DNA of 64,000 nt, from the NCBI GenBank assembly GCA_944389935.1, contig CALXOE010000014.1, positions 1 through 64,000 of the forward strand. The letters are read 5' to 3'. The position numbers and the translations under genes were made by a program. This document shows, piece after piece, positions 32,846 to 42,160 of this stretch; the stretch's first letter is position 1, and every line of letters starts with the position of its first letter. Under the pieces are notes generated by a model. That model was not told the origin of the DNA, made no database searches, and saw only the letters and a list, made by a program, of their open reading frames with translations. The stretch comes from an uncultured Victivallis sp. GTDB lineage: Bacteria; Verrucomicrobiota; Lentisphaeria; Victivallales; Victivallaceae.

Positions 32846-33413
32846 CCGTTATTCGACGAGCTCGCCGACGAGAGGAAGTCCGGAAAATCTCATCATGATG
32901 ATGACTGATGTTCGGATCGCTTTCCTGATTTCAGTCGACGGCCGAGTTGTGGAATTCAAGCGAAATACCGCGCCAGCGGAACGTACGGATTCATGTCGAG
33001 TCATACCACATAATGCAGCGCCTTATTGCCATATGCCAGCCGGATTTTCCCGGAAAGCTCCTCCGTCCGTTCCGGAATGCTTCTCCCCGCAGCGAGTCTG
33101 GAACGGTGGCATGGCCGTCGAACGGACGTGTGAGAAAACCGAAGAAAGAATCATTGTGATATTTCTCAGTGGAACTCTCCGGAGCCATACGCAACATCTT
33201 CCGACTCCAGTCGCGGTGACTCGCAGCCTCGCTGCCGGTGGCAGCGGCACCTGCGTTCTTTCCGCCTTGTTCGGCCGGGGAGGGGCACGGAATTTCGCCC
33301 ATGGCAAGCTCGTCCGGCATCACGGAACTGACTGGAATCATCAACCAATGCCCACGATGATTTTTTTTGAAAAATTTTTTGTTTCAATGGAAAAAAATCA
33401 TTTGCGGATGTAG
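32846..33413. other. Long gene-free stretch with lower GC, no recognisable feature
   Basis: About 570 bases between the regulator and the promoter of the small exported protein gene. GC content looks lower than in the neighbours, especially after 33350, where A- and T-runs dominate. Short open frames exist on both strands (for example about 117 codons on the minus strand at 32991-33344), but none has a convincing ribosome site, homology or hydrophobic pattern. It may hold a decayed gene, a long untranslated region or an RNA gene; I can support none of these. Confidence 0.4.
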
Positions 33414-33442
33414 TTTAAAAGATATTCTTTCAGCTTTATAAT
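33414..33442 (+). promoter_or_regulatory. Promoter of the small exported protein gene
   Basis: -35 TTTAAA (33414-33419), 17-bp spacer, consensus -10 TATAAT (33437-33442), 18 bases before the GTG start, which implies a very short leader. Confidence 0.6.
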
Positions 33443-33460
33443 CATGGAGTCGCGCGGCTT

Positions 33461-33829
33461 GTGAAAAAACGCATTTTAATTTTGATTCTGATATTTGCCG
33501 GAACCGGTTTCTTCGCCGCGCCGAAAGCCGAGGCGATGGATCCGGTGACCATTGCGATTCTCGCGCCCGCCGCGATGCGCATGGCCGAGGCGACGCATCC
33601 CTATGTCATGTACGGACTCGGGTGCGCTGCGCGCGGCCTCGCGAAAGCCGGGATGGCCGGCTTCCGGATCCTCTACCTGCCGTGGGGGATCGTGCAGTGC
33701 ACCCTCGGGCTTCCGCTCGGCGGTTTCGGGCCCGGCGTCGGAAACATCATCGAGGGAGGCGTTGCGCCGTTCGAGCTCGTGTTCCGGATTCTGATGCTGC
33801 CGGTCAACCTCTTCGGCGTAGATGTGTGA
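33461..33829 (+). CDS. Small exported hydrophobic protein, unknown function
   Basis: A 122-residue protein starting at GTG 33461 with a signal peptide (VKKRILILILIFAGTGFFAAPKAEA; cleavage expected after AEA). The mature part of about 97 residues has three Gly/Pro-rich hydrophobic stretches (GYGLGCAARGLAKAG-like, FRILYLPWGIVQCTLGLPLGGFGPGVG, FELVFRILMLPVNLFG), with two similar segments ending LYLPW and LMLPVN, hinting at an internal duplication. No family recognised. It has its own consensus promoter; GGAG lies 11 bases before the start, so the exact start is uncertain. A GC hairpin without a T-run follows the stop. Confidence 0.55.
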   Translation: MKKRILILILIFAGTGFFAAPKAEAMDPVTIAILAPAAMRMAEATHPYVMYGLGCAARGLAKAGMAGFRILYLPWGIVQCTLGLPLGGFGPGVGNIIEGGVAPFELVFRILMLPVNLFGVDV

Positions 33830-33833
33830 CGCC

Positions 33834-33848
33834 GGGGGCGCCGCCCCC
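33834..33848 (+). terminator. GC hairpin after the small exported protein, no U-tract
   Basis: GGGGGC (33834-33839), GCC loop, GCCCCC (33843-33848), flanked by further CCG/CGG pairing. It lacks the T-run of the other terminators here, so its role is doubtful. Confidence 0.3.
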
Positions 33849-33965
33849 CCTCGGAAAAAATCGGATTTTCCGGAGAACTCCCCGCGAAATTGCGCCGGAT
33901 TCATGCTATATTAATCCGGTATACGTCATTGATAACCAGAGACACTATGGAGTGAAAAGTACGAT

Positions 33966-36626
33966 ATGAGCACACGCGAATCTTTGCCGCGCGCTTACGA
34001 GCCCGCCGCGGTGGAAGCCAAATGGTATCCGCATTGGGAGAAGTCCGGCTATTTCCACGGGAAACCGAATCCGCAGAAGAAACCCTATTCGATCGTGATT
34101 CCGCCGCCGAACGTCACCGGAATCCTGACGCTCGGGCACGTGCTCAACAACACGCTTCAGGACATCCTGATCCGCTACCACCGCATGAAAGGCGAAGAGG
34201 TGTGCTGGTTTCCCGGTACGGACCACGCCGGCATCGCGACCGAGGCGCGGGTCGAGAAGTATCTGCGCCAGAAAGAGAACACCTCCCGCGATCAGCTCGG
34301 GCGCGAGGAGTTCATCCGCCGCGTCTGGCAGTGGAAAGGGGAGTTCGGCGGCAAGATCATCCGGCAGCTCCGCACGCTCGGCTGCTCCTGCGACTGGGAG
34401 CGCGAACGATTCACGATGGACGAGGGGCTCTCGGCCGCCGTGCGCAAGGTGTTTGTGGAACTTTACAAAAAGGGGTACATCTACCGCGGTCAGCGCATGA
34501 TCAACTGGTGTCCGGTCGCGAAGAGCGCGCTCTCGGATGAAGAGGTGATCTATAAGGACGTTGCGGGCAAATTCTACTATTTCCGCTATCCGCTTTCGGA
34601 CAATTCCGGTTATCTGGTCGTGGCGACGACCCGTCCCGAGACGATGTTCGGCGATACCGCCGTCGCCGTGAATCCGGAGGACGAACGCTACAAACACCTG
34701 ATCGGCAAGACCGTGAAGCTGCCGTTGACCGACCGCGAAATCCCGATCATCGGCGACGTTCACGCCGACCCGACCAAGGGAACCGGCTGCGTGAAAATCA
34801 CCCCCGCGCACGACCCGAACGACTTCGAGGTCGGCAAGCGCCACAACCTCGAGGTCATCAACGTCATGAATCCGGATGCGACGCTCAACGCGCGCGCCGG
34901 GAAAGAGTTCGAGGGGCTCGACCGCTTCGCCGCGCGCGACAAGGCCGTCCGGATGATGGAGGAGCAGGGGCTGCTCGAAAAGGTCGAGGAGATCCGGCAC
35001 GCTGTCGGCTACTCCGAGCGCGGCGACGTTCCGATCGAGACGCTCGTGAGCTACCAGTGGTTCTGCAACATGAAAGAGCTCGCGAAGCCCGCGATCGAAG
35101 CGGTGCAGTCCGGGAAAATCAAATTCTATCCCGAGCGCTGGAGCAAGACCTATTTTCACTGGATGGAGAACATTCAGGACTGGTGCATTTCGCGTCAGAT
35201 CTGGTGGGGACACCGGATTCCCGCCTGGTACAACGACGCGACCGGCGAAGTCTACGTCGGCGAGGATGCCCCGACCGCTCCGGGAGAATGGCGCCAGGAG
35301 GAGGATGTGCTCGACACCTGGTTCAGCAGCTGGCTGTGGCCGTTCTCAATCATGGGGTGGCCGGAAAAGACCGAAGAACTCAAGTACTTCTATCCAACCT
35401 GCGACCTCGTGACGGGGCCGGACATCATCTTCTTCTGGGTCGCCCGCATGATCATGGCCGGGTGCGAGTTCATGAAGGAAATTCCGTTCAGGAACGTCTA
35501 TTTCACGAGCATCATCCGCGACGAGCAGGGGCGGAAACTCTCGAAGTCGCTCGGGAACTCTCCGGATCCGCTCGACGTGATCGCCGAGTACGGCGCGGAT
35601 GCGCTGCGTTTCACAATCACCTACATCGCGCCGGTCGGGATGGATATCCGTTACAGCAACGAGAAGTGCGAGATCGGCAAGACTTTTGCGAACAAACTCT
35701 GGAACGCCTGCCGCTTCCGGCAGATGCAGGGGGAGACTTCCGCACACTTCCGCGCGTTGCCGGAAAACATCGTCGCGGCGCTTTCCGGCGATGAGCGCTG
35801 GATGCTTGCGAAACTTGACGCGGCGATCGATTCGATCGACACGGCGATTGCGGAATTCCGGTTCCATTCCGCCGCGCATGAGGTGTACGATCTGGTCTGG
35901 TCGAGCTTCTGCGACTGGTTCATCGAGGCGGAAAAAGTGCCGATGCGCGCGGGCGGCGCGGAGAAAGAGCGGGCACTGGCGGTGCTCGACTACGCGCTCT
36001 ACCGGATTCTGCGGCTGCTGCACCCGTTCATGCCGTTCATCACGGAGGAGCTCGCGCATCAGATGGGATTCCTCGGGGAGGCGGAGACGATCATGTTCGA
36101 GCCGTTCCCGGAGGATGACGGGTTCCGGAATGCGGACGCTGCGACGCTCGCGCGGATCGACGGCAAGTTCGAGCTGGTGCGCGCGGGGCGCTTCCTGAAA
36201 GCTTCCTACAATCTGCCGGACGGAAAGAAAGTGAAGTTCTTCGTGAAAGCGGTCGATGCGGAGTCGCTCGCGTTCCTTGAGTCGGAAAAGGCGTCGATGA
36301 TGAGTCTGCTGAACGCCGAAGAGATCGAATTTTCGCTTGCGGACTATGATCCGGCGGCGAATGGCGCGGCACCCTCGCGGGTGTGTGCGCTCGGGACGGT
36401 CTATCTGCCGCTGGCCGGTTTGATCGACGTCGCTGCGGAAAAGACGAAGCTCGAGAAGCAGAAAAAGGAGCTGACCGGCTGGATCGCCGGAACGAAAGCG
36501 CGTCTCGGCAACGAAAAGTTCCTCGCAAAAGCGCCGGAGAACGTCGTCGCGGATACGAAAGCACAGCTTGCGTCCATGGAGGAGAAACTCGCGCGCACGG
36601 AGGAACTGCTCGATTCGTTGAATTGA
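33966..36626 (+). CDS. valS: Valyl-tRNA synthetase
   Basis: Class I synthetase of 886 residues that charges tRNA-Val. It begins ESLPRAYEPAAVEAKWYPHW and shows PPPNVTGILTLGH, where the HIGH signature reads TLGH; I recall a similar substitution in other PVC-group ValRS, so it is not a sign of decay. The editing domain contains TTRPETMFGDTAVAVNP, KITPAHDPNDFEVGKRH; the catalytic core contains ISRQIWWGHRIPAWY, then GRKLSKSLGNSPDP with KLSKS for KMSKS. The C-terminal coiled-coil arm (about 815-886) is present. The ATG at 33966 was chosen by homology; GGAG is 11-14 bases upstream. A possible -10 TATATT lies at 33907-33912 with a poor -35. Confidence 0.97.
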   Translation: MSTRESLPRAYEPAAVEAKWYPHWEKSGYFHGKPNPQKKPYSIVIPPPNVTGILTLGHVLNNTLQDILIRYHRMKGEEVCWFPGTDHAGIATEARVEKYLRQKENTSRDQLGREEFIRRVWQWKGEFGGKIIRQLRTLGCSCDWERERFTMDEGLSAAVRKVFVELYKKGYIYRGQRMINWCPVAKSALSDEEVIYKDVAGKFYYFRYPLSDNSGYLVVATTRPETMFGDTAVAVNPEDERYKHLIGKTVKLPLTDREIPIIGDVHADPTKGTGCVKITPAHDPNDFEVGKRHNLEVINVMNPDATLNARAGKEFEGLDRFAARDKAVRMMEEQGLLEKVEEIRHAVGYSERGDVPIETLVSYQWFCNMKELAKPAIEAVQSGKIKFYPERWSKTYFHWMENIQDWCISRQIWWGHRIPAWYNDATGEVYVGEDAPTAPGEWRQEEDVLDTWFSSWLWPFSIMGWPEKTEELKYFYPTCDLVTGPDIIFFWVARMIMAGCEFMKEIPFRNVYFTSIIRDEQGRKLSKSLGNSPDPLDVIAEYGADALRFTITYIAPVGMDIRYSNEKCEIGKTFANKLWNACRFRQMQGETSAHFRALPENIVAALSGDERWMLAKLDAAIDSIDTAIAEFRFHSAAHEVYDLVWSSFCDWFIEAEKVPMRAGGAEKERALAVLDYALYRILRLLHPFMPFITEELAHQMGFLGEAETIMFEPFPEDDGFRNADAATLARIDGKFELVRAGRFLKASYNLPDGKKVKFFVKAVDAESLAFLESEKASMMSLLNAEEIEFSLADYDPAANGAAPSRVCALGTVYLPLAGLIDVAAEKTKLEKQKKELTGWIAGTKARLGNEKFLAKAPENVVADTKAQLASMEEKLARTEELLDSLN

Positions 36627-36717
36627 GTTTGCGAATCCCCCCAGTGTCGGCGGGGAGTTGGAATATCGTTCGATTATACGCGGCAAAGACAACGGCATGT
36701 CAGGAGGCATTGCGGGG

Positions 36718-38586
36718 ATGATGATTCGGAATCTGGTGCGAAGATCTTATGGGTATTCGGGATGGGAAAGCGTCATCCGGCCGGTGTTCCTGGCATTCTG
36801 CCTGACCTGTTTCTGCGGGGTTGATGCCGAGGAACAGGCGAATCAGCTGAATACGGAAGCTCCCGCCCGGGACAATTCCGGCGGCAGCGGGCAGAAATCT
36901 TCGCTGCTGTCGCGAATCCGGAAGAATCACCGGGGAACAGCCGTCAGCGAGCGGGACAGCGATTACTATCTGATCGTGAAGTCGCCGGACGGGCGTGGTT
37001 CGGCCTTTCTGGTCCGGCTGTGGGAGCAGCCGGTCATCGTGACGAATGCGCATGTCTTTCTTTCGATGAAAGATCCCGAGATTGTGGACATCAACGGGCG
37101 GAAGTACGTTCCGAAAGAGGTGCTTGCCTCGAAAACGCGCGATCTGGTCATCATCTCCTACGAGGGGGCGGAACAGGAGCAGCGGGAACTGCTGACCGCG
37201 GTCGGCGATGCGGGAGCCATTCCGATTGACACCGGGGTGGTTGCTTACGGCAACAGCCTTGGCGACGATGTGATCGTCACGCAGAAAGGGAAACTGCTCG
37301 GCATCGGCCCGGATAAGATTGAAGTCGATGCTCCTTTCGTTCCCGGCAACTCGGGCGGCCCGGTGGTGCTGGACGAGGGGGGCGAGGTGATTGGCGTCTC
37401 GACATATCTGCGCATTCTTGAACCGGATCGGAGCACGACCGGTTCCAAATACGAGGCGACGAAACTGAAGCGGCAGGTGCGGCGGTTTGCCACCCGCATC
37501 GACAATCTTGATCCCTCCGATCTCGAACCGGTCTTTCTGGAGAAGATCGGCCGCGAGCGGGAACTGGTGCGCCGAAGCAGCGAATGGGTCTCCTGCATCA
37601 GCGACACCTTCAAGGAGGATGAGGAGTTCACGCTCGAGCGGTTTCAGGATTTTCGCGAAGAGTGCTTCCGCCGCTGCCGGGTGCTGATCGAGGGGGAGGC
37701 GGCGGAATGGAGCAACACTTATCTGCGGAACAAGTTTTCCGAGAACCGCGAAATGATCGAGGCGGTTCTGAAGGTGCTGAAGCTCGATTTTCTTGTGGAG
37801 ATCTCCCGGATCGGAGTACTGCTTGATGAACACGCGTCCAGTCTGCTTTCTGTGAAGCGCGAGGGATCTCCCGTGCGCTGTTTCTTCTGCATGGGCAGCG
37901 GAAAAAATTCGATCAAGAAACCGAATCCGCTTTATAGGCCGAAATCCGCTTACGCCCGCTGGGTCATCGAACGCAGGAAGTGCCCGGTCTGCAACGGGAA
38001 CGGCAAACGTCCGCTCTGGTCGGAACGGATCTGCTTCACCTACCCGAAGGAGCTCGAGGATGCCGCCGGGCGGCACATTGCGGAAGCCGGGCAGACGTTC
38101 TGCGGATTTCTTCTCGGTGGAATGGAACAGCAGGAGCTTGCCCGGTTCGTGTTTTACCGGAAGAAGCCGCTCTATCGCATCCCGAACGCGTTCGGCGAGA
38201 CGCTGGTTTTCGCCGGAAATCACTTTGACCGTTCCGCGACCTGCACGGCGCTGACTTTCATGTTCGGTCGGCTGCTCTGCGTGGAGATCGTGACGCCGCA
38301 GCTGGAGAAAGGGGGAATCCGCGAAGGGTTGACGCGCTATCTGAAAGAGGAGCTGTCGGACTCTTCGCCGTTCTATGTTCAGGCGATCCGGATCGTGGAT
38401 CGGAAGATGATTCCTCTGGATTTGCGCGGGCGTCCTCTGCTCAAGCCGGTGAAGCCGCAGCGGATGGAGGACGACCCGGAGTATGACGGCATGATCGTGC
38501 GTGGTGTTCACTCCTGTTTCGGCGCGATCAACGCGCTGGATCTGAATTCTCTCGCGGAGAAAAACCGGAAAGCTCAAAATCAATGA
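36718..38586 (+). CDS. Exported trypsin-like serine protease with DnaJ-type CxxCxGxG zinc module
   Basis: A 622-residue protein. After a signal-type N-terminus comes a trypsin-like protease domain (about 80-235) with the full triad: His112 in TNAHV, Asp142 in RDLVII and Ser212 in PGNSGGPV. There is no PDZ domain as in DegP. A helical Glu/Arg-rich region (270-370) leads to two CxxCxGxG-type motifs, CFFCMGSGK (388-396) and CPVCNGNGK (422-430), the form of half a DnaJ zinc finger, then a C-terminal domain of about 180 residues that I do not recognise. ATG 36718 follows AGGAGG; an upstream in-frame TTG is less likely. It may recognise unfolded proteins in the envelope. A small membrane protein follows after 30 bases. 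Confidence 0.8.
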   Translation: MMIRNLVRRSYGYSGWESVIRPVFLAFCLTCFCGVDAEEQANQLNTEAPARDNSGGSGQKSSLLSRIRKNHRGTAVSERDSDYYLIVKSPDGRGSAFLVRLWEQPVIVTNAHVFLSMKDPEIVDINGRKYVPKEVLASKTRDLVIISYEGAEQEQRELLTAVGDAGAIPIDTGVVAYGNSLGDDVIVTQKGKLLGIGPDKIEVDAPFVPGNSGGPVVLDEGGEVIGVSTYLRILEPDRSTTGSKYEATKLKRQVRRFATRIDNLDPSDLEPVFLEKIGRERELVRRSSEWVSCISDTFKEDEEFTLERFQDFREECFRRCRVLIEGEAAEWSNTYLRNKFSENREMIEAVLKVLKLDFLVEISRIGVLLDEHASSLLSVKREGSPVRCFFCMGSGKNSIKKPNPLYRPKSAYARWVIERRKCPVCNGNGKRPLWSERICFTYPKELEDAAGRHIAEAGQTFCGFLLGGMEQQELARFVFYRKKPLYRIPNAFGETLVFAGNHFDRSATCTALTFMFGRLLCVEIVTPQLEKGGIREGLTRYLKEELSDSSPFYVQAIRIVDRKMIPLDLRGRPLLKPVKPQRMEDDPEYDGMIVRGVHSCFGAINALDLNSLAEKNRKAQNQ

Positions 38587-38616
38587 ATCTGTTCAGCACA
38601 GTGCTGTAACGAACAC

Positions 38617-38841
38617 ATGACAGTCGCGATATCCATTCTTTCGGCGGGAGTTGTCACGTTTGTCGTGATGATCGTTTCGCTGATTTTCGTCCACCGGCTT
38701 TGGAGATGGGTCGAGGAGTATTCGGGTGTCGAAAATTTAACTCCCCGGCTCTATCTCGCCTGGATTCTGCTTGGGGCCGCGCTGTTCTGCGGACTCTTCA
38801 TCGGAACGAGATCGCTGCTGGAATCCCTTTTCGGAAATTGA
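38617..38841 (+). CDS. Small two-helix membrane protein
   Basis: A 74-residue protein with two membrane helices (about 4-26 and 46-66) joined by a short charged loop containing HRLWRWVEEYSG. No family recognised. It lies 30 bases after the protease gene and may be co-transcribed with it. The hairpin that follows has its T-run on the minus strand and belongs to the facing aldolase gene. Confidence 0.55.
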   Translation: MTVAISILSAGVVTFVVMIVSLIFVHRLWRWVEEYSGVENLTPRLYLAWILLGAALFCGLFIGTRSLLESLFGN

Positions 38842-38876
38842 AAAAAATCCCGGAGTTTCCGCAGGAAAACTCCGGG
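38841..38876 (-). terminator. Rho-independent terminator of the class II aldolase gene
   Basis: Minus strand: CCCGGAGTTTT/AAA(A)CTCCGGG-type stem (38849-38858 with 38866-38876) followed by a run of seven T residues (38841-38847). Confidence 0.85.
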
Positions 38877-38904
38877 ACGCGATTTCAGAATTCGATTCCG
38901 ATGA

Positions 38905-40200
38905 TCACGGAATGAGCTTGAACGCTTTCACAAGGTCGGCGATCTGTTCGTCGTTGATCGGCTTCATCCCGCCGAGATTGCGCGCGCTGATGGTCGCCTT
39001 GGCGCTGTATTCCGCAACTTCCATGCGGTCGAACGCCTCAAGCAGCGTGCGACCGCTCGAGATCATGCAGTCGTTCTGAATCATGATGATCGGATAGCGC
39101 GGCGAGAGCGTTCCGGTGATCTTCCCGAGCTCGCGGAACTGGGTTCCGAACGGGAAGGTCGGCATTTCGCGCAGCAGAATGTAGCACTCGGGAATCACGC
39201 GCGGATCGAACTCCTCGTGCGCGACCATGTAGCCCATGAGGTGCGGCGGGTTCGCGATGATGAGCGAGTTGATCTCCGGCTGGGCGTCGAAGATCGCGCG
39301 GAAGAGCCAGGCGGCCCGGCTGAGTTTGCGACCCGATTCGTAGCGCATTCCCTTGACCAGCACCATATCTTCGGGCTGGATGTTGCCGCGGTCGACGTCA
39401 CGCGGGGTGATGAGAATCCGTTCTTTGTCGACGCGCACCGCAAAGGTCCCCTCGGTGCTCGTAAAGAGCATCTGCTTGTAGGCGCGGCGGATCAGCAGCG
39501 CCATCTGGTAACGCAGCTCCATTTCGTCGCTGGAGCGCACTTCCGGGTCGAACGGCCGGAAGTCGATGTTGCGGTCGAGCTGGCTGAATTCGATCTCCGT
39601 ATCGGAGAGGTAATGCGGCGTGCCGAGCTGGATCGCGCGGTTGATGAGCCGGGCGCAGAAGTCGAGCGTCTCAAACCGCTGGAACGCCTCCTGAAGTGTG
39701 GATCCGGCCGTGCAGGCTCCGTGGTTTTCAAGCAGGATCGTCGAGTGTCCTGCGGAAAAAGCCGCGGCGACGTTCCGCCCGAGTGCTTCGCTGCCGGGAA
39801 CTTCATAGGGAGCATAGCCGACCGTGCCGCAGATCATTTTGGCGGCGGCATGGACGTTGGTGTCCGGAATCCTCCCGGCCACGCTGAAAGAGACCAGCGC
39901 GGGCGGGTGCGCATGCAGAATCCCCTTGATATCGGGGCGCATCTTGTAGATCGCGCGATGGAACGGAAATTCACTCGACGGTTTGTGGCGTCCCTCGATG
40001 GTCCCGTCGGGTTTCACGCAGACGATGTCCTCGCGGCGCAGCGTTCCCTTGTCGACGCTGCCGGGACTGATCCACATGTTGCCGTCGGAGTCGAGGATCG
40101 AGAGGTTTCCACCGCTGGTGGTTGTCATGCCGTATCCGTAGATACGTTTCATGATGTCCACAATCTGGTCGCGCGGATGGACGAAGTTTTTCTTGTTCAT
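38905..40200 (-). CDS. Tandem-domain class II aldolase/adducin protein (fuculose-phosphate aldolase type)
   Basis: A 431-residue protein made of two class II aldolase domains. Domain 1 (about 5-205) keeps the zinc site and catalytic acid: TSGGNLSI, Glu77 in SSEFPFHRAIY, His96 and His98 in GILHAHPPA, and His160 in ENHGACTAG. Domain 2 (about 225-431) has the same order of elements but lost the metal ligands (IIANPPH with Asn317 for a His; MIQNDCMISSG with Asn376), so it is probably structural. Single-domain relatives cleave sugar-1-phosphates such as fuculose- or rhamnulose-1-phosphate to dihydroxyacetone phosphate and lactaldehyde. The ATG at 40200 starts MNKKNFVHPRDQI. It is a single-gene unit with its own promoter and terminator. 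Confidence 0.88.
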   Translation of the reverse strand: MNKKNFVHPRDQIVDIMKRIYGYGMTTTSGGNLSILDSDGNMWISPGSVDKGTLRREDIVCVKPDGTIEGRHKPSSEFPFHRAIYKMRPDIKGILHAHPPALVSFSVAGRIPDTNVHAAAKMICGTVGYAPYEVPGSEALGRNVAAAFSAGHSTILLENHGACTAGSTLQEAFQRFETLDFCARLINRAIQLGTPHYLSDTEIEFSQLDRNIDFRPFDPEVRSSDEMELRYQMALLIRRAYKQMLFTSTEGTFAVRVDKERILITPRDVDRGNIQPEDMVLVKGMRYESGRKLSRAAWLFRAIFDAQPEINSLIIANPPHLMGYMVAHEEFDPRVIPECYILLREMPTFPFGTQFRELGKITGTLSPRYPIIMIQNDCMISSGRTLLEAFDRMEVAEYSAKATISARNLGGMKPINDEQIADLVKAFKLIP

Positions 40201-40239
40201 AATGTAACGCTTTCCGGAATATGGGTTGAACGTGATGAT

Positions 40240-40268
40240 AATATACACGTAATTTCCGGATCCTGCAA
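40240..40268 (-). promoter_or_regulatory. Promoter of the tandem class II aldolase gene
   Basis: Minus strand: -35 TTGCAG (40263-40268), 17-bp spacer, -10 TATATT (40240-40245). It is back to back with the typA promoter. Confidence 0.7.
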
Positions 40269-40279
40269 GTGATGTTTCA

Positions 40280-40308
40280 TTGAAAAACGGGCTTACCGGT
40301 GCTATATT
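40280..40308 (+). promoter_or_regulatory. Promoter of typA and the downstream gene
   Basis: -35 TTGAAA (40280-40285), 17-bp spacer, -10 TATATT (40303-40308), 45 bases before the ATG. Confidence 0.72.
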
Positions 40309-40353
40309 GTAAAGATTTACTTTTCAACATGTGAACAGAGGTACAGAAAGTCC

Positions 40354-42159
<1,806 letters not shown>

Positions 42160-42160
42160 G

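Noticed and set aside
32991..33344. A 117-codon minus-strand frame in the gene-free stretch
   Set aside because: No ribosome site, no hydrophobic or domain pattern, and overlapping frames of similar length exist on the other strand; kept only as a possible remnant in the findings.
33966..34150. TLGH in ValRS as evidence of a broken gene
   Set aside because: All other synthetase, editing and tRNA-binding parts are intact, and the substitution is recalled from related phyla.
36627..36717. A TTG start at 36658 and a promoter before the protease gene
   Set aside because: The TTG has no ribosome site and would place 20 extra polar residues before the signal peptide; no acceptable -35/-10 pair was found, so the ATG at 36718 after AGGAGG was used.
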